NCBI RefSeq assembly: GCF_026168555.1 | Contig: NZ_CP092471.1 | Coordinates: forward strand, 1,250,501-1,314,500 | Direction: 5' to 3' | Origin: Qipengyuania spongiae | GTDB taxonomy: Bacteria; Pseudomonadota; Alphaproteobacteria; Sphingomonadales; Sphingomonadaceae | Length of the DNA stretch: 64,000 bases | Part shown: positions 18,493 through 26,394 of the stretch, one piece after another | Layout: every line of letters starts with the position of its first letter | Position numbering within the stretch: the stretch's first letter is position 1 | The notes under the pieces: model-generated | What the model saw: the letters and a program-made list of their open reading frames with translations, nothing else | Database searches by the model: none | What the model was told of the DNA's origin: nothing | Made by a program: the position numbers and the translations under genes

Positions 18493-18818
18493 AGATCCGC
18501 TTCGAAACCGCGCGCGGCAATGTAGTGGAGACCCAGGCGAACGCGGGCGACGTTCTGCTCGACGTGGCGCAGGCGGCCGGAATGCCGCTGGAGGGCACGT
18601 GCGAGGGGCAAATGGCCTGCTCCACCTGCCATGTCGTCGTCGCCCCAGAATGGTTCGCGCGCCTGCCCGAGGCGAGCGAGGACGAGGAGGACATGCTCGA
18701 CCTTGCGGCGGCGGTCCAGCGGACCAGCCGGCTGTCCTGCCAGATCGTGTTGCAACCCGAGCATGACGGGCTGACCGTGCGGATACCGATCGAAAGCCAC
18801 GACATGCGGCGTTTCTAG
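18489..18818 (+). CDS. Adrenodoxin-type [2Fe-2S] ferredoxin
   Basis: 109 aa, starting at ATG 18489 in a 4-nt overlap with the desulfurase stop. Four cysteine ligands are visible: C38, C44 and C47 (Cx5Cx2C in TCEGQMACSTCHV) and C84 (RLSCQI), the spacing of vertebrate adrenodoxin and bacterial Fdx/FdxB ferredoxins. An acidic EDEEDML patch (about 65-71) fits the partner-binding helix. Linkage to two desulfurases suggests electron supply for Fe-S cluster assembly rather than a P450 role. Confidence 0.93.
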   Translation: MKIRFETARGNVVETQANAGDVLLDVAQAAGMPLEGTCEGQMACSTCHVVVAPEWFARLPEASEDEEDMLDLAAAVQRTSRLSCQIVLQPEHDGLTVRIPIESHDMRRF

Positions 18819-18887
18819 CGCTCCCCACCGAGATCGACGGGCGCAAATCGTGACATGATCGGGACCCGTAGCCTATAGGGGCGTTCC

Positions 18888-20114
18888 ATGTTGCGCTCGC
18901 TCGCCAATGTCCGCACCTTCCTGCTCGCGATCTTCATGATCATGGCGGGCAGCGGTTTTCTGTCGACCCTGATCGCGGTCAGGCTGGAACTGGCCGGCAC
19001 GCCCGCGCCGTTGATCGGACTCGTTGGCACAGCCTATTTCGCCGGGCTGACGGTGGGTTCGCTGCGGATCGGGCGGTTGGTAGCCGAAGTGGGTCATATC
19101 CGCTCGATTGCCGCCTTCATCTCGGTGTTCTCGGCGAGCAGCCTGTCCTATGCGCTTTGGCAGGACGTGGCCTTCTGGACCGTGCTGCGCTTCGTCGACG
19201 GCTTCGCCATTGCAGGCGTGTTTGTCTGCCTCGAAAGCTGGCTCAACGAGCGAAGCGACGCGCGCACCCGCTCGACCGCCTTGGCGGCTTACATGGTGGC
19301 GCTGTATCTTGGGCAGGCGCTCGGCCAGTTCCTGCTTAATATCGGCAGGGACGCACCGGCTTTGCCGTTCATGTTCTCGGCCATTTTGCTATCGCTCGCT
19401 CTGCTTCCCGTAGTACTAACCAGGACCGATCAGCCGGAGCTCGGCGAGATGAAGCCGCTCTCGATCAGGCGCCTCTATGCGATTTCGCCGCTGGGCGCGG
19501 TCGGGACCTTCGTGACCGGCATGACCTTAGGGGCGTTCTACGCGCTGGGCGCGGTGTTCGTGCGGCGGCTGGGGATGAGCCTCGCCGATGTCGCCTTCTT
19601 CACCTCCTGCGCGATCGGGGGCGGGGTGCTGCTGCAATGGCCGCTGGGGCTGCTGTCCGATCGGTGGGACCGGCGCAAGGTGCTCGTTTCGACCTTCCTC
19701 GCCACCACGCTCGCCTGCGTCGCTCTGGCGTTGCTGGGCGAGAGCAGGGCATTGCTCTTCCCGCTGGCCGCGCTGTTCGGCGGGCTTGCCTTCGCGCTCT
19801 ATCCGCTCTGTGTCGCGCATACGAACGACCATGTCGGGTCCGGCGACCGGGTGGGGGCGAGCGGCGGGCTGGTACTGCTTTATTCGCTGGGCGCTGTGGC
19901 CGGGCCGCTTGTCGCATCCTCGGTGATGGCGCTGGCAGGGCCGACCGGGCTGTTCTGGTCGATCGGTGGCGCTGCGGTCGCTGCGACCGGTTTCGGCCTC
20001 TGGCGCCTATACGCGGGCGACGCGCTGCCGGGCGAGTTGCAATCGGCGTTCCGCAGCGTTCCGCGGACCACCGCCGTCGCGCTCCAGAATGAAGACACCG
20101 CCAGACCCGGCTAG
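18888..20114 (+). CDS. Major facilitator superfamily transporter
   Basis: 408 aa with about 12 hydrophobic segments. The loop between segments 8 and 9 carries LSDRWDRRKV, the MFS signature loop, and SLRIGRLV is its degenerate counterpart in the first half. The pattern resembles the YcaD/UMF-type subgroup. The substrate cannot be predicted. Translation starts at ATG 18888 after a weak ribosome-binding site. The next gene follows after about 50 nt. Confidence 0.86.
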   Translation: MLRSLANVRTFLLAIFMIMAGSGFLSTLIAVRLELAGTPAPLIGLVGTAYFAGLTVGSLRIGRLVAEVGHIRSIAAFISVFSASSLSYALWQDVAFWTVLRFVDGFAIAGVFVCLESWLNERSDARTRSTALAAYMVALYLGQALGQFLLNIGRDAPALPFMFSAILLSLALLPVVLTRTDQPELGEMKPLSIRRLYAISPLGAVGTFVTGMTLGAFYALGAVFVRRLGMSLADVAFFTSCAIGGGVLLQWPLGLLSDRWDRRKVLVSTFLATTLACVALALLGESRALLFPLAALFGGLAFALYPLCVAHTNDHVGSGDRVGASGGLVLLYSLGAVAGPLVASSVMALAGPTGLFWSIGGAAVAATGFGLWRLYAGDALPGELQSAFRSVPRTTAVALQNEDTARPG

Positions 20115-20165
20115 CGAAACGCGGTGACTTGTGGGCGCAGCGCTTCGGCCTTAACGCGCCGGTCC

Positions 20166-21089
20166 ATGACAGACGAAACTCCGAATACGAACGAAATTTC
20201 CAATCCGGACGAAGCCGAAGACGATCGCGACCTGACCGATCGCAAGTTCTATCGTGCGGATCAGGAAGCGGGCTTTGCGGAATCGCAGGCTCCGCGCACG
20301 CCGCAGACCATGCATCCGGCCTACCGGCTGGCCTATCGCGACACCGACTTCCTGATGCGTGACGAGCTGCGCCCCGTGCGCTTCCAGCTCGAGCTGCTGA
20401 AGACCGAGATGCTGCTCGAAGAGGCCGGCGTCGGCTCGACGCTGGTGATCTACGGTTCGGCCCGCATCCCGCCGCCCGATGCGGTGGAGGAGGCACTCGC
20501 CAGTGCCGAGGACTTGCCCGAACAGGAAGCGCGGGTGGTCCGCAACCTGGCGGCCAAGGCCAAGTATTACGAGGAAGCCTATCGCCTCGCCAAGACGGCC
20601 AGCGAGAAGTCGATCGTCGAGAACGGACAGCGCCAGTTCGTGATCTGCTCGGGCGGTGGTCCCTCGATCATGGAAGCCGCCAATCGCGGTGCGAGCGAGG
20701 CTGGGGCGGAATCGATCGGCCTCAACATCGTGCTGCCCCACGAACAGGCGCCCAACCCCTATGTCACTCCCTATCTCAGCTTTCAGTTCCACTATTTCGC
20801 CCTGCGCAAGATGCACTTCCTGCTGCGCGCCAAGGCGGTGGCGGTGTTCCCGGGCGGGTTCGGCACGTTCGACGAATTCTTCGAGCTGCTGACCCTGATC
20901 CAGACCGGCAAGATGAAGCCGATCCCGATCCTGCTGTTCGGCAAGGATTTCTGGACGCGGGTGGTGGATTTCGAAGCGCTGGCCGACGAGGGCACGGTCT
21001 CGCACAAGGACCTCGACCTGTTCCGCTGGTGCGAGACGGCAGAGGACGCCTGGGGCCACATCGCCGATTTCTACCAGCTGAAGCGGTAA
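20166..21089 (+). CDS. LOG-family (TIGR00730) Rossmann-fold protein
   Basis: 307 aa from ATG 20166. A polar, acidic N-terminal extension (about 1-50) precedes the Rossmann core. CSGGGPSIMEAANRG and PGGFGTFDEFFE (the PGGxGTxxE signature) identify the LONELY GUY / lysine decarboxylase-like family. Such enzymes hydrolyse nucleoside 5'-monophosphates such as cytokinin nucleotides or AMP. This longer form with an N-terminal helical extension is common in Alphaproteobacteria; its true substrate is unknown. Confidence 0.86.
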   Translation: MTDETPNTNEISNPDEAEDDRDLTDRKFYRADQEAGFAESQAPRTPQTMHPAYRLAYRDTDFLMRDELRPVRFQLELLKTEMLLEEAGVGSTLVIYGSARIPPPDAVEEALASAEDLPEQEARVVRNLAAKAKYYEEAYRLAKTASEKSIVENGQRQFVICSGGGPSIMEAANRGASEAGAESIGLNIVLPHEQAPNPYVTPYLSFQFHYFALRKMHFLLRAKAVAVFPGGFGTFDEFFELLTLIQTGKMKPIPILLFGKDFWTRVVDFEALADEGTVSHKDLDLFRWCETAEDAWGHIADFYQLKR

Positions 21090-21099
21090 GGGCTGCCCT

Positions 21100-21897
21100 T
21101 TAAGCGGGGCGACGCACCGTCTGGTGGCCCAGCGGTCCACTGCCGGCGCCGAAACCGGGCGCCTGTGCGATCGCGGCATGGGTGAATTCGCGCGCCAGCC
21201 GGACCGCATGGGTCAGCGGCTGACCATGGCCGACCAACGTCGCGATCGCGGAACTGAGGGTGCAGCCGGTCCCATGCGTGTGCCGCGTCTCGATACGCTG
21301 GTGCGAGAAGCTGGCGATTTTGCCATCGGGCGACGCCACCCGGTCGATGACCTCCTCACCTTCCGCATGGCCGCCTTTGGCCAGCACCAGCACGTCGTGG
21401 CACTGCGCTAGATCCAGCGCCGCTTCGATCACGCTTTCGGCGTCGCCTACCTCGCGGCTAGTGAGCGCGGCGAGTTCGGGCAGGTTCGGCGTGACGATTG
21501 TCGCTAGGTCCATCAGCGTGGCGAAGGCTTCGATGGTCGCGTCATCGGCGAGCACCGATCCGCTGCTCGCGATCATCACCGGATCGAAGACGATCGTGCC
21601 GGAAAAATCTTCGAGCCGCTGCGCCACCGTGGCGGCGATCTCCGGGGAGCCCAGCATCCCGATCTTGATCGCGTCCGCTCCTATGTCGCTCAGGCAGGAA
21701 TCGATCTGCGTTCCAACGAAATTCGCGCTCAGCGCCTCGACCGCCTGAACACCCGTGGTGTTCTGCGCGGTGATGGCGGTGAGTGCGGTCATCGCATAGC
21801 CGCCCAGCATGGCAATCGTCTTGATGTCGGCCTGAATACCCGCGCCGCCCGAACTGTCGGACCCCGCGATCGAAAGGATGCGCGGCGGGGCGCTCAT
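21100..21897 (-). CDS. thiD: Bifunctional hydroxymethylpyrimidine kinase / phosphomethylpyrimidine kinase
   Basis: 265 aa from ATG 21897. The open frame extends further upstream into the DUF1272 and glmM region but without family similarity. The N-terminal LSIAGSDSSGGAGIQADIKT and the C-terminal HGTGCTLSSAIAT motif (ribokinase-type catalytic Asp/Gly region) are conserved ThiD signatures. It phosphorylates HMP and HMP-P for thiamine synthesis. The start overlaps the stop of the upstream DUF1272 gene by 4 nt. It complements thiC in the riboswitch unit near 60-62 kb. Confidence 0.95.
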   Translation of the reverse strand: MSAPPRILSIAGSDSSGGAGIQADIKTIAMLGGYAMTALTAITAQNTTGVQAVEALSANFVGTQIDSCLSDIGADAIKIGMLGSPEIAATVAQRLEDFSGTIVFDPVMIASSGSVLADDATIEAFATLMDLATIVTPNLPELAALTSREVGDAESVIEAALDLAQCHDVLVLAKGGHAEGEEVIDRVASPDGKIASFSHQRIETRHTHGTGCTLSSAIATLVGHGQPLTHAVRLAREFTHAAIAQAPGFGAGSGPLGHQTVRRPA

Positions 21898-22118
21898 CCA
21901 GCGTGCTTTTTCGTGGTTGAGGGCGGATAGTCCGCATGCAGGCGGGCCGCGCGCGTCGGCCGGTCGCTCAGCTCGCCGCCGCAATTGGGGCAGCGGTCGT
22001 CGAGCCGGTCGGCACAATCGGCGCAAAACGTGCATTCGAGGCTGCAGATGAAGGCGCCATGCGCTTGGGCCGGAAGGTCGGCACCACATGCCTGGCAGTC
22101 GGGGTGCATCTCCAGCAT
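21894..22118 (-). CDS. DUF1272 zinc-ribbon-like protein
   Basis: 74 aa. It is cysteine-rich with paired CxxC motifs (CQAC, CTFC, CADC, CPNC) and matches the small DUF1272 family, which probably binds zinc. The function is unknown. It overlaps glmM upstream by 1 nt and thiD downstream by 4 nt, so glmM-DUF1272-thiD is one translationally coupled unit. Confidence 0.85.
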   Translation of the reverse strand: MLEMHPDCQACGADLPAQAHGAFICSLECTFCADCADRLDDRCPNCGGELSDRPTRAARLHADYPPSTTKKHAG

Positions 22119-23455
22119 CAGGCGGCTCCGCGCACCGCATCGCAGACGCGATCGACCACTTGCTCGACCTTCCGCGCGTCGTCGCCCTCGGCCATGACCC
22201 GGATCAACGGCTCGGTGCCCGAGGGGCGGATGACCAGCCGCCCGCTTGTGCCGAGTTCCGCTTCCGCATCGAAGATCGCCTTCTTGACCGCTTCGTTCTC
22301 CAGCGGCGCACCGCTTTCGTAGCGCACGTTTTTGAGCAATTGAGGCACCGGATCGAACATGTGCAGCAGCTCGCTGGCCGGCTTGCCCGCACGCACCATG
22401 CTCGCAAGGACCCGCAGCGCCGCAACCGTCCCGTCTCCGGTGGTAGCGTGATCGAGCAGGATCATGTGCCCGGACTGTTCGCCGCCGAGATTGAAGCCGC
22501 CCTCGCGCATCCGCTGAAGCACATAGCGATCCCCGACCTTGGTCCGCTCCAGCCCGAGACCGATGCCGTGGAGATAGCGTTCAAGACCAAGATTGGACAT
22601 CACCGTGGCGACGACTCCGCCGCCGGCGAGCTTGCCGGTTTCCGCCATGCGCGTCGCGATCAGCGCCATCAACTGGTCGCCATCGACTGCGCGACCTTTC
22701 TCGTCGACCACGATCAGCCGGTCCGCATCGCCGTCAAGCGCGATGCCGAGATGCGCGCCTTCCTCGACCACCTTGGCCTTCACCGCGTCGAGAGCGGTGG
22801 AGCCGACCTTGTGATTGATGTTGGTTCCGTTGGGACTGACGCCGAGTTGGATGACGTCCGCCCCCAGTTCCCAGATCGCACTTGGCGTGACCTGGTAGGC
22901 GGCGCCGTTGGCGCAATCGACCACGATCTTCAGCCCGTCGAGGCGGATGTCGGACCCGATCGAACTCTTGACCGCGTGAATGTAGCGGCCCCGGGCGTCC
23001 TCGATCCGGCGCGCGCGGCCGATATGGGCGGCGTCGGCCAGCTCGGGCGGTTGATCCAGCAGCGCCTCGATCGCCATCTCGTCCTCGTCCGACAGCTTGA
23101 AGCCATCGGGACCGAACAGCTTGATGCCGTTGTCCTCGTAAGGGTTGTGGCTGGCCGAGATCATCACGCCCAGATCGGCCCGCATCTCCCGCGTCAACAT
23201 CGCGATCGCCGGGGTCGGGAGAGGACCGGTCATGATCACGTCCATGCCGGTGCTGGTAAAGCCGGCGACGAGCGCGCTTTCGATCATATAGCCCGACAGG
23301 CGCGTGTCCTTGCCTATCACCACACGGTGGAGATGGTCGCCGCGGCGGAAATGAGCGCCGGCAGCCTGGCCGACTCTCATTGCCAGGTCGGCATTCATCT
23401 TGCTGTGATTGGTTCGGCCGCGAATGCCGTCGGTCCCGAAAAACTTGCGCACCAT
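22118..23455 (-). CDS. glmM: Phosphoglucosamine mutase
   Basis: 445 aa from ATG 23455, where the conserved N-terminus [13 protein letters not shown] begins; the frame upstream to 23662 is not family-like. The phosphoserine loop is [12 protein letters not shown], the metal-binding loop is DGDADRLI, and the C-terminal phosphate-binding loop is [14 protein letters not shown]. It converts glucosamine-6-phosphate to glucosamine-1-phosphate for peptidoglycan and LPS precursors. It is divergent from sodB. Confidence 0.96.
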   Translation of the reverse strand: MVRKFFGTDGIRGRTNHSKMNADLAMRVGQAAGAHFRRGDHLHRVVIGKDTRLSGYMIESALVAGFTSTGMDVIMTGPLPTPAIAMLTREMRADLGVMISASHNPYEDNGIKLFGPDGFKLSDEDEMAIEALLDQPPELADAAHIGRARRIEDARGRYIHAVKSSIGSDIRLDGLKIVVDCANGAAYQVTPSAIWELGADVIQLGVSPNGTNINHKVGSTALDAVKAKVVEEGAHLGIALDGDADRLIVVDEKGRAVDGDQLMALIATRMAETGKLAGGGVVATVMSNLGLERYLHGIGLGLERTKVGDRYVLQRMREGGFNLGGEQSGHMILLDHATTGDGTVAALRVLASMVRAGKPASELLHMFDPVPQLLKNVRYESGAPLENEAVKKAIFDAEAELGTSGRLVIRPSGTEPLIRVMAEGDDARKVEQVVDRVCDAVRGAA

Positions 23456-23624
23456 CTTCACACCGTTCGTAAGCTGCTTTCTCCGCCGCGCTTCTGGCGC
23501 CTCCGCTCCCGGAAGAAAAGGGCGCTGGGTTCCTTTTCGCCACCAAGCTGCAACTCTTGTCCGCCGGATGCGTTGGGTTAACGAACCATCCGAAAATACT
23601 TCAGCACTAGAGGGAAAGAACGAC

Positions 23625-24239
23625 ATGGCTTTCAAGCTCATCGACTTGCCGTATGACGACAACGCGCTTGCTCCGGCAGTTTCGGCCGAGACGCTGTCTT
23701 ACCATCACGGCAAGCATCATCAGGCTTATATCGACAAGACCAACAAGGCGATTGAAGGCACCGATCACGCCGACAAGTCGCTGGAAGAAGTCGTCTCGGC
23801 GGCGCGCGGCAGCGACCAGGGGCTGTTCAACAACGCCGCGCAAAGCTGGAATCACGGCTTCTACTGGCATTCGATGAGCGGAGAAGAAACCTCCGCGTCG
23901 GATGAATTGAAGAGCATGATCGACAGCGCCTTCGGTTCGGCCGACGATCTCAAGGACAAGCTCAAGGAGCGCGGTGCCGGCCACTTCGCCAGCGGCTGGG
24001 TCTGGCTTGCAGAGAAGAACGGCGAACTCACTATCGAGGAGACGCATGATGGCGACACTCTTGCCGACCAGGACGGAGTGAACCCGTTGCTCGTGGTCGA
24101 TCTGTGGGAGCACGCCTATTACCTCGACCACCAGAACAAGCGCCCTGAATATCTCGACGCGGTGGTCGGATCGAAGCTGAACTGGAGTTTCGCCAGCGAA
24201 AACCTCGCCCGCGGCGAGACCTGGAAGTATCCGGCCTGA
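23625..24239 (+). CDS. sodB: Superoxide dismutase, Fe-type
   Basis: 204 aa from ATG 23625 after an AGGGAAAGAA ribosome-binding site. Metal-ligand regions [23 protein letters not shown] and [13 protein letters not shown] are intact. The overall sequence fits the iron-type enzymes usual in Alphaproteobacteria, although metal choice cannot be proved from sequence. There is no signal peptide, so it is cytoplasmic. A clear hairpin terminator follows. Confidence 0.95.
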   Translation: MAFKLIDLPYDDNALAPAVSAETLSYHHGKHHQAYIDKTNKAIEGTDHADKSLEEVVSAARGSDQGLFNNAAQSWNHGFYWHSMSGEETSASDELKSMIDSAFGSADDLKDKLKERGAGHFASGWVWLAEKNGELTIEETHDGDTLADQDGVNPLLVVDLWEHAYYLDHQNKRPEYLDAVVGSKLNWSFASENLARGETWKYPA

Positions 24240-24266
24240 TAACGGCAGATTTTTCGAAATCGAAGG

Positions 24267-24299
24267 AGGCCCGTTCCGCCAGCGCGGGGCGGGCCTTTT
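24267..24299 (+). terminator. Rho-independent terminator after sodB
   Basis: AGGCCCG (24267-24273) pairs with CGGGCCT (24290-24296), followed by a short T-run. It is located about 28 nt after the sodB stop and before the convergent AI-2E family gene, and may act on both strands. Confidence 0.75.
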
Positions 24300-24314
24300 G
24301 GTTGCCTGCGACTG

Positions 24315-25475
24315 TCAGGTGGTTTCGTTCGTCTGTTCTAGGATGTCCCCGGCAAACAGAGGCTCGCCGAAAATGAAGCCGATGATGTTGGGCCGGCCCG
24401 TATGGTCGAACAGCGCGGTCAGCGTCAGGAGGATCGGCACCGAAAGCAGCGCACCGGTGAAACCCCAAATCCACGAGAAGTAACTGAGAGCGATGAGAAT
24501 CATCACCGGGTTCATCGTGAACCGTGCCCCGAGGATCGAGGGGGTGACGACATTTGCCTCCACGGTGTGCAGGCCAAGATAGGCCGCTGCCGGAATCAAG
24601 CCGAGGATCAGCGCATCCGTGGTCCCGATGCCGAACAGGCCAAGCAGGCCAATCATCACGGTTGGGCCGATATAGGGAATGAAATTGAGGATCGCGGCGA
24701 GGCCTCCCCACATGATCGGCGCATCGACGCCGAGCGCCCATGCGCCAAGCGCGACGATCACCCCGACACCCGCATTGATGACGCTTACGGTGAGGATATA
24801 GGCTGCCACCCGGTCCTGGACCTCGCGCATGACTCGTGCGGCCTTGATACTGGTGCCAAAGCTGGTCCGACCGAACAGAAGATGCTGGCGCAGCCTGATC
24901 CGTGCCTCGACCATGAAGAAGGTCATAAGGAAGGTGAGGATGACCTCGATCACCACGCTCGGCGTGGCGAAGGCGAGTTCCTCGAGCAGGCTCGGCCCGG
25001 CCAGCACAACTTCCTGTTGACCGCTTCGACGCATCAACTCGCCCAGTTCGGCGTTGAGTTGCGCGAGCCAACCGAACTGGTCGCGCAATTCGGAAAAGCG
25101 CCGCCCGATCCCGCGCATCAGGTCGGGCAACTCGTCGAACAGCGATATGGCAGGCTGCAGAATCAGAGCCAGCGCCGCGACCAGCACGGCGAAGAAGATC
25201 AGCAGCGCCACCAGCGACGCAAGGACATTAGGCAGCCCCCAGCTCGCCAACCGGTCCGCGAGCGGGGAGAGGATGATGGTGAGGATGACCGCTGCAGTCA
25301 GAGGCAGAAAGACGACCGACCCGATCGAGAGAACGAAGGGAAGGGCGAAGAAAAGTCCCGCTCCTATCAGAACCACCAGCGCCGAAATCAGTCGCAGTTC
25401 CTGCTCGGCAAAGGCCATGCGACGCGTCCGGCGGTCATCGGGCGAATCGTCTTCCGGATCGGGGCCTGTGGTCAT
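24315..25475 (-). CDS. AI-2E family (PerM/YdiK-type) membrane transporter
   Basis: 386 aa. Multiple membrane segments are arranged in the typical AI-2E pattern: two N-terminal pairs, a soluble middle domain (about 125-180, ISLFDELPDLMRGIG), then a hydrophobic cluster to the C-terminus. Conserved PIMWGGLAAILNFIPYIG-type residues lie in the family core. The transported compound is unknown; family members include autoinducer and ion exporters. It is transcribed away from ecfG with about 50 nt between. Confidence 0.84.
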   Translation of the reverse strand: MTTGPDPEDDSPDDRRTRRMAFAEQELRLISALVVLIGAGLFFALPFVLSIGSVVFLPLTAAVILTIILSPLADRLASWGLPNVLASLVALLIFFAVLVAALALILQPAISLFDELPDLMRGIGRRFSELRDQFGWLAQLNAELGELMRRSGQQEVVLAGPSLLEELAFATPSVVIEVILTFLMTFFMVEARIRLRQHLLFGRTSFGTSIKAARVMREVQDRVAAYILTVSVINAGVGVIVALGAWALGVDAPIMWGGLAAILNFIPYIGPTVMIGLLGLFGIGTTDALILGLIPAAAYLGLHTVEANVVTPSILGARFTMNPVMILIALSYFSWIWGFTGALLSVPILLTLTALFDHTGRPNIIGFIFGEPLFAGDILEQTNETT

Positions 25476-25523
25476 CGCCGGACTGATTGACGTCCCGCAG
25501 GCCCCGGCGCAAGCGGGTTCATC

Positions 25524-26132
25524 CTAGCTGCGCGAAGCCAGTCCCTGACCGGAGGCGACTTCGTCGAGTTCCTGCAGGATCGCGCGATGCGCCGTCTCGT
25601 CGTTCATCGAACGCTGCGGAATCGATCCGTCTGCCAGCATCGAATTGAGCGCGGCGCGGGCGCGGCCCACGCGGCTCTTGATCGTGCCGACAGCACAGCC
25701 GCAGATATTTGCCGCCTCCTCGTAGGAGAAGCCACCGGCACCAACCAGCAACAGCGCCTCGCGCCGTTCGGGGGGCAGGGTCAGCAAAGCGCGATGCATA
25801 TCCGACAGATGGATCGGCTCTTCCTGCCCCGCTGGAGCGGTCAGGATGCGTTCGGCAACCGTCTCGTCGTATTCGCCGCGAAAGCGGTTGCGCCGCATGT
25901 CGGTGAGATAGGCGTTGCGCAGGATCACGAAAGTCCACGCACGCATCGATGTCCCTGGCTCGAACCGCTCCTGCGCGGCCCAGGCCTTGAGCAGGGCTTC
26001 CTGAACGAGATCGTCGGCTAGATCGGCACGTCCGCACAACCCGCGCGCAAAAGCACGCAAGTGCGGAACCACATCGGTCAGTTCGCGCTTGAAATCGGCC
26101 TTCTCGGAAGCCGTTCTGGCTTGCCCTGCCAT
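25524..26132 (-). CDS. ecfG: General stress response ECF sigma factor EcfG
   Basis: 202 aa. The sigma-2 region (about 20-90, with DLVQEALLKAWAA and RAWTFVILRNAYLTDMRR) and sigma-4 region (about 125-180, with GFSYEEAANICGCAVGTIKS) are those of the EcfG (ECF15) group. The ATG overlaps the nepR stop. EcfG drives the general stress regulon from GGAAC-N16/17-CGTT promoters, several of which occur in this window, including one in front of nepR-ecfG itself (positive autoregulation). Confidence 0.94.
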   Translation of the reverse strand: MAGQARTASEKADFKRELTDVVPHLRAFARGLCGRADLADDLVQEALLKAWAAQERFEPGTSMRAWTFVILRNAYLTDMRRNRFRGEYDETVAERILTAPAGQEEPIHLSDMHRALLTLPPERREALLLVGAGGFSYEEAANICGCAVGTIKSRVGRARAALNSMLADGSIPQRSMNDETAHRAILQELDEVASGQGLASRS

Positions 26133-26320
26133 CAGCCCTTTTCGTCTTTATCGAGTTGCGAGAGGAGATCCCTGAAGCTGTCGGGCAAATCTTCGTCAAC
26201 CACGGAGTTGTAGAACTGCTTGAGGCCGTTCGCCCAACCGGGCTCGTTCCGCCTGTCCTTCACGCCGCCAAGGGGTTTATCCTTTTGAAGGCCGCCCTGT
26301 TTCTTCCTGTCCAATGTCAT
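26132..26320 (-). CDS. nepR: Anti-sigma factor NepR
   Basis: 62 aa from ATG 26320 (an upstream ATG at 26365 would add 15 residues not typical of the family). The C-terminal two-helix motif LKQFYNSVVDEDLPDSFRDL is the NepR signature. NepR binds EcfG in unstressed cells and is sequestered by phosphorylated PhyR. It is translationally coupled to ecfG by a 1-nt overlap. An exact EcfG-type promoter lies about 85 nt upstream. Confidence 0.9.
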   Translation of the reverse strand: MTLDRKKQGGLQKDKPLGGVKDRRNEPGWANGLKQFYNSVVDEDLPDSFRDLLSQLDKDEKG

Positions 26321-26394
26321 ATGCAGAATGGCGCGTCCTAGCCATGAGAGACCTGCGATCAGCATGCCGGCCTCTCAGTGTTTGATCCGGTCGA

